Source: Paraburkholderia heleia NBRC 101817 (lineage in GTDB: Bacteria > Pseudomonadota > Gammaproteobacteria > Burkholderiales > Burkholderiaceae). From it: 64,000 bases of DNA. Under the pieces are notes generated by a model. It searched no databases. It was not told the DNA's origin and was given only the letters and a program-made list of their open reading frames with translations. The stretch lies in assembly GCF_000739775.1 (NCBI RefSeq), contig NZ_BBJH01000007.1:1-64000 (forward strand). The letters run 5' to 3'. The position numbers and the translations under genes were made by a program. Shown here piece by piece: positions 50,401 through 59,776 of the stretch. The stretch's first letter is position 1. Each line of letters begins with the position of its first letter.

Positions 50401-53400
50401 GTCGGGCACCTCGACGCGGCTGCGGGCGTGACGGGTTTCATCGCCGCGTCGCTCGCCCTGCGCAACCGCACCTTGCCGCCGCTCACGCATTTCCGTTCGC
50501 CCAATCCGGGCATCGACCCGAGCAACAGTCCGTTTTTCTTCAATACGGCCGTGCGTCCCTGGACCGATGGCGCCACGCCGCGCCGTGCCGGCGTGAGTTC
50601 GCTCGGCGTCGGCGGGACGAACGTCCATATGGTGCTGGAGGAGGCGCCTTGCGGTAGCGCCTCGAACGCGCAAAGCGAAGGACTCCAGATCCTGCCCGTA
50701 TCGGCCCGCAGCGCCGCCGCACTCGAACGCGCAAAGGCGAATCTCGCGACCCATCTCGCTAGCCATCCGGAGATCGCGCTGGCCGACGTCGCCGCGACGC
50801 TGCAAACGGGGCGCCGCGATTTCGCGCACCGTGCTGTGGTGATCGCCGGGAGCGTGGAGCAGGCCCAGGCGAGGCTCCAGAAAGGCGCGATCGAAGCGCA
50901 GGCGCCGCAGGCCACGCCGACGGTCGTCTTCATGTTTCCGGGCCAGGGCGCGCAGTATCCGGGCATGGGCGCCGAGCTCTATCGCACCGAGCCGGTCTAT
51001 CGCCAATGGATCGACAAGGGCGCCGAGGCGCTCGCGCCCCACCTCGGCCTCGACATCCGCACGCTGCTGCTCGGCGAAGTCCCGGAAGGCGACGACACCC
51101 CACACCCGATCCGCTCGACGATCTACGCGCAGCCTGCGCTCTTCCTCGTCGAATATGCGCTGGCGCAGTTGTGGATCTCGCGCGGCATCAGGCCGGCAGC
51201 CATGATCGGCCATAGCGTCGGCGAGCTGGTGGCCGCTTGCGTGGCAGAGGCGATCGCTTTCGAGGATGCGCTATGCCTCATCGCGCAACGCGGCGCGCTC
51301 ATGCAGTCGGCCGAGCCGGGCGCGATGCTGGTCGTGCGCCTGTCGGAGGCCGAGCTCAGCCCGATGCTGCCCGCAGACGTCGATCTCGCCGCGATCAATG
51401 CGCCCGCGCTCAGCGTCGTGGCAGGCCCCTTCGCCGCGATCGAGGCCTTCGAGGCCACGCTCAAGGCGCGCGATATCGAGCATCGGCGTCTGCACACTTC
51501 GCACGCGTTCCACTCGCGCATGATGTCGGGCGTCGTCGACGATCTCGCGAAAGTGGCCAACGGCCTTTCTTTCGCGAGACCGAAGATCCCCTACGTGTCC
51601 TGCGTGACCGGGCAGTGGGCGGCGATGGATCAGCCGGTCCCGGGACAGTACTGGGCCAGCCATTGCCGCAATGTCGTGCGCTTTAGCGACGCGCTGGCCA
51701 CGGTCACGGCAGAGGGCAAGCCGCTGCTGCTCGAAATCGGCCCCGGACGCACGCTCTCGACCTTCGTCCTGCAGGGCTTGCCCAAGGACCGGCATCAGGG
51801 CGCGATTACCTCGCTGCCCGATTTCGCCACGCGCGAGCGCGAGTTCGCCGTCCTCGCCGAGGCAGCCGGGCGCCTGTGGCTGAACGGCGTCAAGCCGGAC
51901 TGGAAAACGCTGCGGGCGCAAGCCGGCCGCCGCGTTTCGCTACCGACCTATCCCTTCGAGCCGGAACGGCACTGGATTGACGCCCCGGCACCCGCCTCTT
52001 CACGCCAGCCGACGACCGTTGTTCCAGCGATTGCCGCACCAGCCCCGTCCGAAGCCCTAATCGATATTCCTCAGACCGCCATGGCCCAAACCGTCCAAAT
52101 CGACCGCAAACCGCGTCTCATTGCCGAACTGGCGTCACTGCTCGCCGAAATGTCCGGCGAAGCACCCGATACGTCCGATCCGGACGTGACCTTCTGGGAT
52201 CTCGGTTACGACTCGCTGTTCATGGGGCAAGTGTCCCGCCAGCTGCGCCGCCGCTACGACGTCACGATCAGCTTCCGGCAGATCATGAGCGACTATCCGA
52301 CGCTGCCTGCCCTCGCGCAGTTCCTCGATGGCGCCATGCCGCCTGATCCGGAAGTGCCTGCCGAGGCTGCGCCTGTTGCGGCATCTGCTGTTGCGCCGGT
52401 CGCGGTTCAGGCTGCGGCCGCGCCTGCCGCCGTTGCGGCAGTTCAGGTGGGCGCGCCTGTAGCAGTGCAAGCGATTGTTGCGCCGGCCACGGGCGACCTC
52501 CAGTCGGTGATCCGCGACCAGCTCGCCGCGATGCAGTCGGTGATGGCGCGTCAACTCGAGGTGCTCCAAGGTACGCCACTGGCCGTGCAGCAACCTGCAG
52601 CGGCACAAATCGCGGCACCGGCAGCCGTGGCAGCCGCCCCGGCCGTTGCAACGGCAGCGCCCGCACCCGCCGCCGCGCCCGCGCACGCTGCCGGCCCCGA
52701 GATCAAGTTCGAGGAAAACCGCCCCTCGCGCTTCACCGCGTACAAGCCCGGCGCCACGCATTCGGCCCAGATGACCGACGCCCAGAAGGCGTTCATCACC
52801 GATCTGGCCGCGCGCTACTCGGCCAAAACCGCCACCTCCAAGGCGCGCACGCAGTCCTGCCGGGCCGTGCTCGCCGACCCGCGCACCGCCAGCGGCTTCC
52901 GCGAGGAATGGAAGGAGCTTGTTTATCCGATCGTCGCCCAGCGCTCGAAGGGCTCGAAAATCTGGGACGTGGACGGCAATGAATACATCGACGTGGTCAA
53001 CGGCTACGGCCAGACCGCGTTCGGCCACACGCCCGATTTCGTGGTCGCCGCGGTCAACGCGCAACTGGAAGAAGGCTTCGCTATCGGACCGCAGTCGCCG
53101 CTCGCGGGCGAAGTCGCGCAGATGTTCTCGGAGATGACGGGCCATCAGCGCGTCACGTTCTGCAATACCGGTTCGGAAGCCGTGATGGCGGCGATGCGCC
53201 TCGCGCGCACGGTGACCGGCAAGGACAAGGTCGTCTGCTTCGACGGCGACTATCACGGCCAGTTCGACGAAGTGCTCGTGAAGCCCGGCAGCGAAGCGGG
53301 CGTGCCGCGCGCGTTCCCGCTCGCCCCCGGAATCCCGCAGACCTCCGTGGGCAACATGGTCGTGCTGCCGTATGCCCGCCCCGAAAGCCTCGAGTGGATC

Positions 53401-56400
53401 AAGGCCAACATCGACGACATTGCAGCGGTGCTCATCGAGCCCGTGCAGTCGCGCCATCCGAATCTGCGTCCGAAGGAGTTCGTGCAGCAGTTGCGCGACG
53501 TGACGGCCGCCAATGACTCGGCCCTCATCTTCGACGAGGTTGTGACGGGCTTTCGCGTCCATCCGGCCGGCATGCAAGGCCTGTGGGGCATCCAGGGCGA
53601 CATGGCGACCTACGGCAAGGTGGTCGGCGGCGGCCTGCCCATCGGCGTGCTCGCCGGCACCACGCAGTACATGGACGCGCTCGACGGCGGTCAATGGCAG
53701 TTCGGCGATGCTTCGGTACCCGAAGTGCCGCCTACGTTCTTCGCAGGCACGTTCGTGCGCCACCCCGTCGTGCTGGCCGCGATGAAAGCCGTCCTGCTGC
53801 ATCTCAAGGAAGCGGGCCCGGCACTGCAGGAAGGGCTCGGCGAGCGCATGGCCGGCCTCGTGCAGCGCATCAACGCGCATCTGGAGAAGGTCGGCATCGC
53901 CACGCGCGCCGAGTCCTTCTCGAGCTGGTTCTATGTGAATCTCGCGGGCGAGGATCGCCTCGGCAGCCTCTTCTATCCGTATATGCGCTACCTCGGCGTG
54001 CACATCATGGAAGGCTTCCCCTGCTTCCTGACGACGAGCCACTCGGACGAGGACATCCGCAAGATCGGCGACGCCTTCATCGCGAGTATCGACGCGCTCC
54101 AGCGCGTCGGCATTCTCGGCGGCGCGCACGACGCCGCGGCGCTTGCGCAGGCCGAGCCGCCGCTCACGCAGTCGGCGCTCACCGAGCCGCAGAAGGAGAT
54201 CTGGATGTCGGCCCAGCAGGGCCACGAGGCCTCGCTCGCGTTCAATGAGTCGTTCACGCTCGAACTCAACGGCAAGCTGAACGAGGCCGCCTTCGAACGC
54301 GCCTTCGCCGCGACGGTCGCCCGCCACGATGCGCTGCGCGTGCACTTCTCGCGCGTGGGAGACAGGATGTTCGCGGAACCGGCGACGACCGTGCCGCTGG
54401 TCCCGATCGACCTTTCGGGCCACGCCGATCCGGCGGGCGAGCTCAAGGCCATCATCGACGCGGAAGCCCGCGAGGTCTTCGATCTCACCCAGGCCCCGCT
54501 CGCGCGCGCCGCACTGGTGCGCCTCGAAGCGCAGAAGTGGGCGTTCGTGTTCACGGCGCATCACATCGTCTGCGACGGCTGGTCGATCAACATCATCCTG
54601 CGCGATCTGGCCGCCTTGTACGCTGCGCAAGTCTGGGGCACGCAGCCCGAACTCGACGAAGTGCAGAGCTTCCTCGCCTTCGCCAAGGCGCAGGACGAAA
54701 TCGGCGTCGAGAAGGAAACGCGCGAGTTCTGGATGAACGTCCATCGCAACCCGGCGCCGCAACCCGATTTGCCCGGCGACCGTCCGCGCCCGGAACGCAA
54801 GAGCTTCAGCGGCGCCTCGACGACCCGCCATCTGGGCGCCGACCTGCTCAAGCAGGTCAAGACCGCCTCCTCGAAGCAGGGCTGCTCGCTGTTCGCCACG
54901 CTGTTCGGCGCGGCCCAGGTGCTGTTCGGCCGCCTGTCCGGCAATGACGATGTCGTGATCGCCGCACCGATGGCCGGCCAGTCGCAAGCAGGCGAAGCGC
55001 TGCTGGTCGGGCACTGCGTCAACTTCCTGCCGCTGCGCGTGAAGTTCGACCGCGAGAAGCCTTTCGCCACGCACATGAAGGCGGTGCGCGACCATCTTTA
55101 CGACGCAGGCGACCGCCAGAACTACACCTACGGCGCGCTCGTGCGCGATCTCGGCATCAAGCGCGATCTCAACCGGCTGCCGCTGACCGATCTGCAGTTC
55201 AACCTGGAAAAGGTCGACGGCGAACTCGACATGGCAGGCGTCACCACGCACTTCACGCCGAACGCGAAGGCCTACAGCAACTTCGATCTGTTCCTGAACG
55301 TGATCGAATCGGCGCAGGGCCTGCGGCTCGATTGCGACTTCAACACCGACGTCTACGACGAAGCGACGATCCAGCGCTGGCTCGGTTACTACGAAACCTT
55401 GCTGACGGCGATCGCACGCGACGCCGAAACGCCGGTCGCCGCCCTGCCGCTGCTGAGCGACGCTGAAATCCACCATCTGCGCGACGAGCTGAACGCGTCC
55501 CGGCGCGACTACGATCTCTCGCAGACGACCCCGGCGCTGATCGCCGCGCAGGCCTGGCAGGCCCCGGATACGACGGCCGTGTCGGACGAATCGACGAGCC
55601 TCACCTACGGCGAACTCGACGCGCGCGCCAACCAGATCGCCCGCCGGCTCGTGGCGGCGGGAATCGCAGCGGGCTCGCGCGTCGCCATCGCGATGGAGCG
55701 CACGGCGACGACCGTGGCCGCCATGATCGGCGTATGGCGCGCCGGCTGCGCCTACGTGCCGCTCGACATGACGATGCCGCCTGCGCGCCTGCGCCAGATT
55801 CTCGATGGCGCAGGCATCGCCGCCGTCCTCAGCGACGAAGCGAGCCTCACGCTGCTGGAACCGGGCGCGCATCGCGTGCTGGACGTGGAGGCGCTCCTCG
55901 CGCAGGACGACGACGAGACTGTCGCGCTGCCCGCCGTAACGGATGCGGATTCGGCCTACGTGATCTTCACGTCGGGCTCGACGGGTCAGCCCAAGGGCGT
56001 GGAGATCGGCCATCGCGCGCTGAGCAACTTCCTGCTTTCGATGGCGCACGCGCCGGGCTTCACGGTCAGGGACAGCATCGTCGCGGTGACGACGTTCTCC
56101 TTCGATATCTCGGGTCTCGAGCTGTTCCTGCCGCTCATCGCGGGCGGGCGGACCTTTATCGCCGGGCACGCGGAAGTGCGCACCGGCTTCGAGCTGGTGA
56201 CGCGCCTGAAGGAAGAAGCCGCCACCGTTCTCCAGGCGACGCCTTCGCTGTGGCGCATGCTGCTCGAGGCGGGCTTCAAGGCGCCGAAGGGCTTCAAGAT
56301 CCTGTGCGGCGGCGAGCCGTTGCCGCGCGACCTCGCCGACGAACTGCTCGCGACCGGTGCGGAGGTGTGGAACCTCTACGGCCCGACCGAGACGACGATC

Positions 56401-57438
56401 TGGTCTTCCGCCTCGCGCGTCATGGCGAACGCACCGGTGGTGATCGGCGCACCGCTCGCCAATACCGACCTGCACGTGCTGACCGACGACCTGCATCTGG
56501 CGCCCGAAGGCGTGAGCGGCGAACTGTGGATCGGCGGCGAAGGCCTGGCGAAGGGCTACTTCAACCGCCCCGACCTGACGGATGCCGCGTTCAGGTCGGT
56601 CGCCATCGAAGGCGCCGCGCCGCGCCGGCTCTACCGCACCGGCGATCTGGCGAAGCGGCTCGCCGACGGCTCGCTGCAGCACCTGGGCCGTCGCGACCAG
56701 CAGATCAAGCTGCGGGGCTTCCGCATCGAGATCGAGGATATCGAGGCCACCTTGCGCCGGGCGCCCGGCGTTGCCGCAGCCGCCGTCGCCCTGCACACCG
56801 TGGGCGACAGCCCGCGCCTCGTGGGCTACCTGGTCGGCACGGGCTCTGACAAGCCCGACCAGAGCGCGGTCGCAGCGTATGCCGCCGGTCAACTGCCGTC
56901 CTACATGGTGCCGACGCTATGGATGACGCTCGATGCGCTGCCCCAGACCCCGAACGGCAAGCTCGACCGCAAGGCCCTGCCCGTGCCGACGGCCGATATG
57001 GTAGCCGCCCCGGTGCGCCAGCCGCATGCCGCGCTCAAGGTCGTGCCGCCAGCGCCGATGCCGGTCGAATCCGCGGCTGTCGAGCCGCAGCCGGGCGAAC
57101 CGGCGCAGATCGTCGTCGCCCAGGCCGCACCCGTGGCCCTGACGCCGACGCAGTCCACCATCGCCGCGATCTGGGGCGACGTGCTCGGCCTCCAGCAGGT
57201 CGGTATCGACCAGAAGTTCTTCAGCCTCGGCGCGGACAGCCTGCAGCTCTTTCGCATCGTCGCGCGAATGAACGAACGGGGGCTGGGCGTGGATGCGCGT
57301 CAGCTCATGAAGAACGTCACGATCGAGCAGCTGGCCGCGAGCCTCGACGGCACGCAGACGGACGCGCTGGTCGAAGCGCCTGCCGTGGCGAGGCCGTCGA
57401 TCCTCAACTTCAAGCGCAGGATTGCCGAGGGAGCCTGA
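47494..57438 (+). CDS. Hybrid NRPS-PKS: A-T-KS-AT-ACP-AMT-C-A-T
   Basis: The 3314 residues hold in order: adenylation domain A1 (about 15-515; YTSGSTGKPKG near 167); carrier T1 (S562); ketosynthase (about 620-1060; TACSTS with C795, EAHGT, NVGHLDAAAG); acyltransferase (GHSVGE with S1241; HAFH at 1337-1340, the malonyl-type motif); ACP (GYDSLF, S1574); an Ala/Pro-rich linker; a class III PLP aminotransferase (about 1780-2205; lysine K2042 in YGKVVGGG); condensation domain (HHIVCDG at 2356-2362); A2 (about 2680-3170, FTSGSTGQPKG); and T2 (LGADSL, S3249). There is no KR, DH or methyltransferase. The KS-AT-ACP-AMT-C-A-T order resembles microcystin McyE without its methyltransferase. By eye, A1 pocket residues (D-A-L-W-L-G-G-T-F-K) look valine-type and A2 (D-I-L-Q-L-G-L-I-W-K) glycine-type. 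Predicted product unit: a 3,4-diamino acid joined to glycine. Confidence 0.93.
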   Translation: MSHRDGLSGVLPDGTDHVPGVAARFDALCAGFGNHLAVIDATGEENYAALGARSARLATVLHEMGLEPGERCAIMVSRSRDTLALMLAILRLGAVYVPLDRAYPKAQLDFIVSDCAPRLIIAEAAALASVGELNGVSVDLEHVVAAAEAAEPAPLHASSRDDAAYVMYTSGSTGKPKGVIVPQRAILRLVQGQTFTELAPHTRFLNLAPLAFDASTLEIWGPLLNGGCAAIVNEVQPSLDTIASEIARLGVTSAWFTAGLFNALADYRLEAFLPLREALTGGDVLSPVHVRKVMEAHPGLQIINGYGPTENTTFTCCYRIPRDGEALANGDAIPIGYAIAGTSAYIVDDKLVPVADGEVGELVTGGDGVALGYLNRPELTAEKFVDDVFAPGARLYRTGDLVRRRPDGAIEFLGRNDRQIKIAGKRIELDEIEHALRVAPGVADAAVAAFDGRMGKAIAGFVKADAADAAGLLKEIRAYLKSALPDYMMPSELRVLPDFPLTPNGKINRKALLAQIDTQSEASAAAPPVDDDVADRLASVFEGLLGKPVDRRANFFDLGLRSLDLMRAHAIIARDVAARVALVDLFRHPNVEALAAQLRTTLPTPDKDAIRQRRGAQGGAIAVVGMSGRFPGARNVSELWANILAGRDCVTHFDVAELEDSFDDGSRRDKSYVKARPILADVDRFDAGFFGMLARESALTDPQQRLFLEIAWEAFEDAGYDPATIAGAVGVFAGTSMNTYFLKHVLSDRAVIDEFTSQFQIGEYQKLMGAGDFVATRTAYKLGLTGPAISVQTACSTSLTAISLAVENLRAGRCDMALAGGVSITFPQKRGYFYEEGGMGAPDGVCRPFDADAKGTVFGSGAGVVLLKRLEDAIADEDPIYAVIRGVGINNDGSDKVGFTAPSVDAQARAIAIAHAEADIDPSSIGYIEAHGTATPLGDPIEFAGLVQAFRLGGAEGGQFCALGSAKANVGHLDAAAGVTGFIAASLALRNRTLPPLTHFRSPNPGIDPSNSPFFFNTAVRPWTDGATPRRAGVSSLGVGGTNVHMVLEEAPCGSASNAQSEGLQILPVSARSAAALERAKANLATHLASHPEIALADVAATLQTGRRDFAHRAVVIAGSVEQAQARLQKGAIEAQAPQATPTVVFMFPGQGAQYPGMGAELYRTEPVYRQWIDKGAEALAPHLGLDIRTLLLGEVPEGDDTPHPIRSTIYAQPALFLVEYALAQLWISRGIRPAAMIGHSVGELVAACVAEAIAFEDALCLIAQRGALMQSAEPGAMLVVRLSEAELSPMLPADVDLAAINAPALSVVAGPFAAIEAFEATLKARDIEHRRLHTSHAFHSRMMSGVVDDLAKVANGLSFARPKIPYVSCVTGQWAAMDQPVPGQYWASHCRNVVRFSDALATVTAEGKPLLLEIGPGRTLSTFVLQGLPKDRHQGAITSLPDFATREREFAVLAEAAGRLWLNGVKPDWKTLRAQAGRRVSLPTYPFEPERHWIDAPAPASSRQPTTVVPAIAAPAPSEALIDIPQTAMAQTVQIDRKPRLIAELASLLAEMSGEAPDTSDPDVTFWDLGYDSLFMGQVSRQLRRRYDVTISFRQIMSDYPTLPALAQFLDGAMPPDPEVPAEAAPVAASAVAPVAVQAAAAPAAVAAVQVGAPVAVQAIVAPATGDLQSVIRDQLAAMQSVMARQLEVLQGTPLAVQQPAAAQIAAPAAVAAAPAVATAAPAPAAAPAHAAGPEIKFEENRPSRFTAYKPGATHSAQMTDAQKAFITDLAARYSAKTATSKARTQSCRAVLADPRTASGFREEWKELVYPIVAQRSKGSKIWDVDGNEYIDVVNGYGQTAFGHTPDFVVAAVNAQLEEGFAIGPQSPLAGEVAQMFSEMTGHQRVTFCNTGSEAVMAAMRLARTVTGKDKVVCFDGDYHGQFDEVLVKPGSEAGVPRAFPLAPGIPQTSVGNMVVLPYARPESLEWIKANIDDIAAVLIEPVQSRHPNLRPKEFVQQLRDVTAANDSALIFDEVVTGFRVHPAGMQGLWGIQGDMATYGKVVGGGLPIGVLAGTTQYMDALDGGQWQFGDASVPEVPPTFFAGTFVRHPVVLAAMKAVLLHLKEAGPALQEGLGERMAGLVQRINAHLEKVGIATRAESFSSWFYVNLAGEDRLGSLFYPYMRYLGVHIMEGFPCFLTTSHSDEDIRKIGDAFIASIDALQRVGILGGAHDAAALAQAEPPLTQSALTEPQKEIWMSAQQGHEASLAFNESFTLELNGKLNEAAFERAFAATVARHDALRVHFSRVGDRMFAEPATTVPLVPIDLSGHADPAGELKAIIDAEAREVFDLTQAPLARAALVRLEAQKWAFVFTAHHIVCDGWSINIILRDLAALYAAQVWGTQPELDEVQSFLAFAKAQDEIGVEKETREFWMNVHRNPAPQPDLPGDRPRPERKSFSGASTTRHLGADLLKQVKTASSKQGCSLFATLFGAAQVLFGRLSGNDDVVIAAPMAGQSQAGEALLVGHCVNFLPLRVKFDREKPFATHMKAVRDHLYDAGDRQNYTYGALVRDLGIKRDLNRLPLTDLQFNLEKVDGELDMAGVTTHFTPNAKAYSNFDLFLNVIESAQGLRLDCDFNTDVYDEATIQRWLGYYETLLTAIARDAETPVAALPLLSDAEIHHLRDELNASRRDYDLSQTTPALIAAQAWQAPDTTAVSDESTSLTYGELDARANQIARRLVAAGIAAGSRVAIAMERTATTVAAMIGVWRAGCAYVPLDMTMPPARLRQILDGAGIAAVLSDEASLTLLEPGAHRVLDVEALLAQDDDETVALPAVTDADSAYVIFTSGSTGQPKGVEIGHRALSNFLLSMAHAPGFTVRDSIVAVTTFSFDISGLELFLPLIAGGRTFIAGHAEVRTGFELVTRLKEEAATVLQATPSLWRMLLEAGFKAPKGFKILCGGEPLPRDLADELLATGAEVWNLYGPTETTIWSSASRVMANAPVVIGAPLANTDLHVLTDDLHLAPEGVSGELWIGGEGLAKGYFNRPDLTDAAFRSVAIEGAAPRRLYRTGDLAKRLADGSLQHLGRRDQQIKLRGFRIEIEDIEATLRRAPGVAAAAVALHTVGDSPRLVGYLVGTGSDKPDQSAVAAYAAGQLPSYMVPTLWMTLDALPQTPNGKLDRKALPVPTADMVAAPVRQPHAALKVVPPAPMPVESAAVEPQPGEPAQIVVAQAAPVALTPTQSTIAAIWGDVLGLQQVGIDQKFFSLGADSLQLFRIVARMNERGLGVDARQLMKNVTIEQLAASLDGTQTDALVEAPAVARPSILNFKRRIAEGA

Positions 57439-57441
57439 GCG

Positions 57442-59742
57442 ATGAACTCGATAGCCTTGAATATCGCACCTGTGCAGGAGGTCGAAGCGGGCCATGCCCT
57501 GTTCCCGGCGACCGCCTGCCAGGTACGCTACTGGCACGAGCAGAAGGCGTCGCCGAAGGCCTCCGCGCTCAACATCGCCTTCCGGCTGCAATTGTCGGGG
57601 CCGCTCACGGCCGCGGGCATCGAACAGGTGCTCGGCGAACTGGTCGCGCGGCACGAGATATTGCGCACGGGCTTCCTGATGACGGGTGCGGGGCTGCGCC
57701 AGCAGGTCTGGAGCCGCGTCCCCTTCCGGCTCGAGGTGGTGGATCTCGGCGGTCTGGACGAACAGGCGGCGCTGTCCGAGGCCCAGCGCGTGGGTCAGGA
57801 GCAGGCGCGCACGCCTTTCGAGTTGTCGTGCGCGTCCTTCTTCCGGGCCGTGTGGTTGCCGAGGTCGAGCACGCAAGGCGAGTTGCAGCTGACCTTCCAT
57901 TCGCTCGTGATGGACGGCTGGTCCTTCGCGATCCTCGTGCGCGAACTCGTGGAAGGACTCGCGGCGCTGCACGCGGGCCATGATCCCGACTATCCCGACG
58001 TCGACCTGCACCACGGCGACTACGCGCTCTGGAAGGGCGAGTTCCTGGCCGGCGCGGCGATCGATCGCGCTCGCGTCCATTGGCGCGAGGAACTGAAAGG
58101 CTTCAGCCGTTTCGACGTGGCAGGCGATCGTCCGCGGCCGCCGCAGCGGCGCTTCCAGGGCGTCATTCGCTCCATTCTGTTGCCGGACGCGCTCAGCGAG
58201 CGCCTGATCGCGGCCGCCAAGGCGCAAGGCGTGACGCTCTTCAGCGTCGCGGCGGCGGCCCTTGCGATGTCGCTGCAAAAGGCGACTGGCCAGGGCAAAG
58301 TCGCCATGGGCACGCAGATGTCGGTGCGCGATCAGCAGGAACTCGAGGGCGTGATCGGGCCGCTCATCAATACGGTGATCCTGCGCCTCGACGTGAACCG
58401 GAGCAGCACGCTTGCCGACGTGACCGCGCAATGCGGCGCCAAGCTCAGCGACGCCATCGAGCATCTTCATCTGCCGTTCGAAGAGATGATGGAAATAGCG
58501 GGCGAAGTGTCCGATATGCAGCGGCCGCCGCTATGCTCGGTCAACTTCGCCTTGCAGCAAAGCTTCGTCGGCATGGGCGACGAAGTCCGCCGCCAGGATT
58601 TCGCCGCGACGACATCGCCCTCCTTCAATGCGGGCGCGCTCTACGACCTCAACTTCTTCATGGTGCGGCGCCCGGAAGGCTGGCGCATCTCGTGCGAGGG
58701 CGACACGGACCTCTACGACATCGAGACGATCGACCGGCATCTGGCCCAATGGCGCGAGGTGCTGGAAACCGCCGAGGTCATGCCGCAGCGGCCGCCGGAG
58801 CAGGCTGCCGCGAAAGACCTGGCGCAAGTCGCGGGTGGCGTCGGCGTCAGCGGTTTTATGAGCCGGGCCGAGCTGGAAGCGAAAGCGCACTACGTCGTGC
58901 ACTTCAACGAGGAGGGCTCGCAAACGCCCGTCATCGTGCTCAACAACATCGCGGTACTCTATGAGCTCGCTAAACAGGTCGGCGACGAGCGGCCCATCGT
59001 CGATGTTCCCATGGTGCCGAAGACGCCTCAGCCCAACTTCCCGTTGCGCGCTTTCGAGGATCTCGCCGCGGACGCCGTGCGGCTCATCAGGCTGATCCGG
59101 CCACGCGGCCCTTATATCCTCATGGGCTACTGCGTGCTGGGCGCGATGGCGCTCGAGGCTGCGCATCAACTGCGCCGCGAGGGCGAAACGGTGGAACTGG
59201 TCGTCCTGACCGATTCCTGGTGCCCGGGGTATCGCGAAACGATGCCCTGGTACGATCGCCTGCTGCGCAAATTCCAGGTGCGCATGGACGACATCCCGCG
59301 CGACTACCGCCTCGCGAAGCGCGGCGAGATGTCCATGATTGCCTTCCTCCAGCAGTTTCGGACCGTGCGCTGGCTGCATCTCACGCAGCTGGCGGTGAAG
59401 TTCGGCATCCTGAAGAACGACGGCGCGAACAACATGATCGACGACAACCTCTGGTATGGCCGCAATATCGGCTATCTGCGGGAGCAGCAGGTACGGTATC
59501 GTCCGAAACCCTACGACGGCAATGTTCAGATCTTTCGCAGCGGCCAGGTGCTCAAGGGGCGGCTCTTTGCGCACGACATGGGCTGGGGCGAAGTGGTCAG
59601 CGGCAAGCTGATCGTTACCGAGGTTCCGGGCATGCACAACCAGATGTTCCGCGCCGCCGGCGCGGCGGTCATGGGTAAGCAACTGCTGGAACGCTTTGCC
59701 GAAACAGTGAGTGGCAAACAGGAAAGCGCCCATGAGGCGTGA
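57442..59742 (+). CDS. Condensation-thioesterase (C-TE) protein with altered catalytic residues
   Basis: This 766-residue protein starts three bases after the NRPS-PKS stop, so the two are coupled. The first about 450 residues form a condensation-type domain, but the HHxxxDG motif reads HSLVMDG (H153, S154): the catalytic second histidine is serine. The last about 270 residues form an alpha/beta-hydrolase thioesterase. Its nucleophile elbow reads GYCVLG with C564 in place of serine; D591 (VLTDSW) and a histidine in PGMHNQ complete a plausible triad. There is no carrier domain in this protein, so it must receive the chain from T2 of the previous protein. Possible roles are release by hydrolysis or cyclisation, or a structural C domain. 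The reaction cannot be fixed by sequence alone. Confidence 0.88.
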   Translation: MNSIALNIAPVQEVEAGHALFPATACQVRYWHEQKASPKASALNIAFRLQLSGPLTAAGIEQVLGELVARHEILRTGFLMTGAGLRQQVWSRVPFRLEVVDLGGLDEQAALSEAQRVGQEQARTPFELSCASFFRAVWLPRSSTQGELQLTFHSLVMDGWSFAILVRELVEGLAALHAGHDPDYPDVDLHHGDYALWKGEFLAGAAIDRARVHWREELKGFSRFDVAGDRPRPPQRRFQGVIRSILLPDALSERLIAAAKAQGVTLFSVAAAALAMSLQKATGQGKVAMGTQMSVRDQQELEGVIGPLINTVILRLDVNRSSTLADVTAQCGAKLSDAIEHLHLPFEEMMEIAGEVSDMQRPPLCSVNFALQQSFVGMGDEVRRQDFAATTSPSFNAGALYDLNFFMVRRPEGWRISCEGDTDLYDIETIDRHLAQWREVLETAEVMPQRPPEQAAAKDLAQVAGGVGVSGFMSRAELEAKAHYVVHFNEEGSQTPVIVLNNIAVLYELAKQVGDERPIVDVPMVPKTPQPNFPLRAFEDLAADAVRLIRLIRPRGPYILMGYCVLGAMALEAAHQLRREGETVELVVLTDSWCPGYRETMPWYDRLLRKFQVRMDDIPRDYRLAKRGEMSMIAFLQQFRTVRWLHLTQLAVKFGILKNDGANNMIDDNLWYGRNIGYLREQQVRYRPKPYDGNVQIFRSGQVLKGRLFAHDMGWGEVVSGKLIVTEVPGMHNQMFRAAGAAVMGKQLLERFAETVSGKQESAHEA

Positions 59743-59776
59743 TGATCCCGGAACGTCACAATAGGGCAAATGGCCT

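Noticed and set aside
48328..51213. Very long open frame on the opposite strand of the NRPS-PKS gene (about 960 codons), and another at 52135-56892
   Set aside because: Antisense frames of high-GC genes often stay open. The plus strand carries all conserved motifs, and the antisense translations are arginine/alanine-rich without domains.
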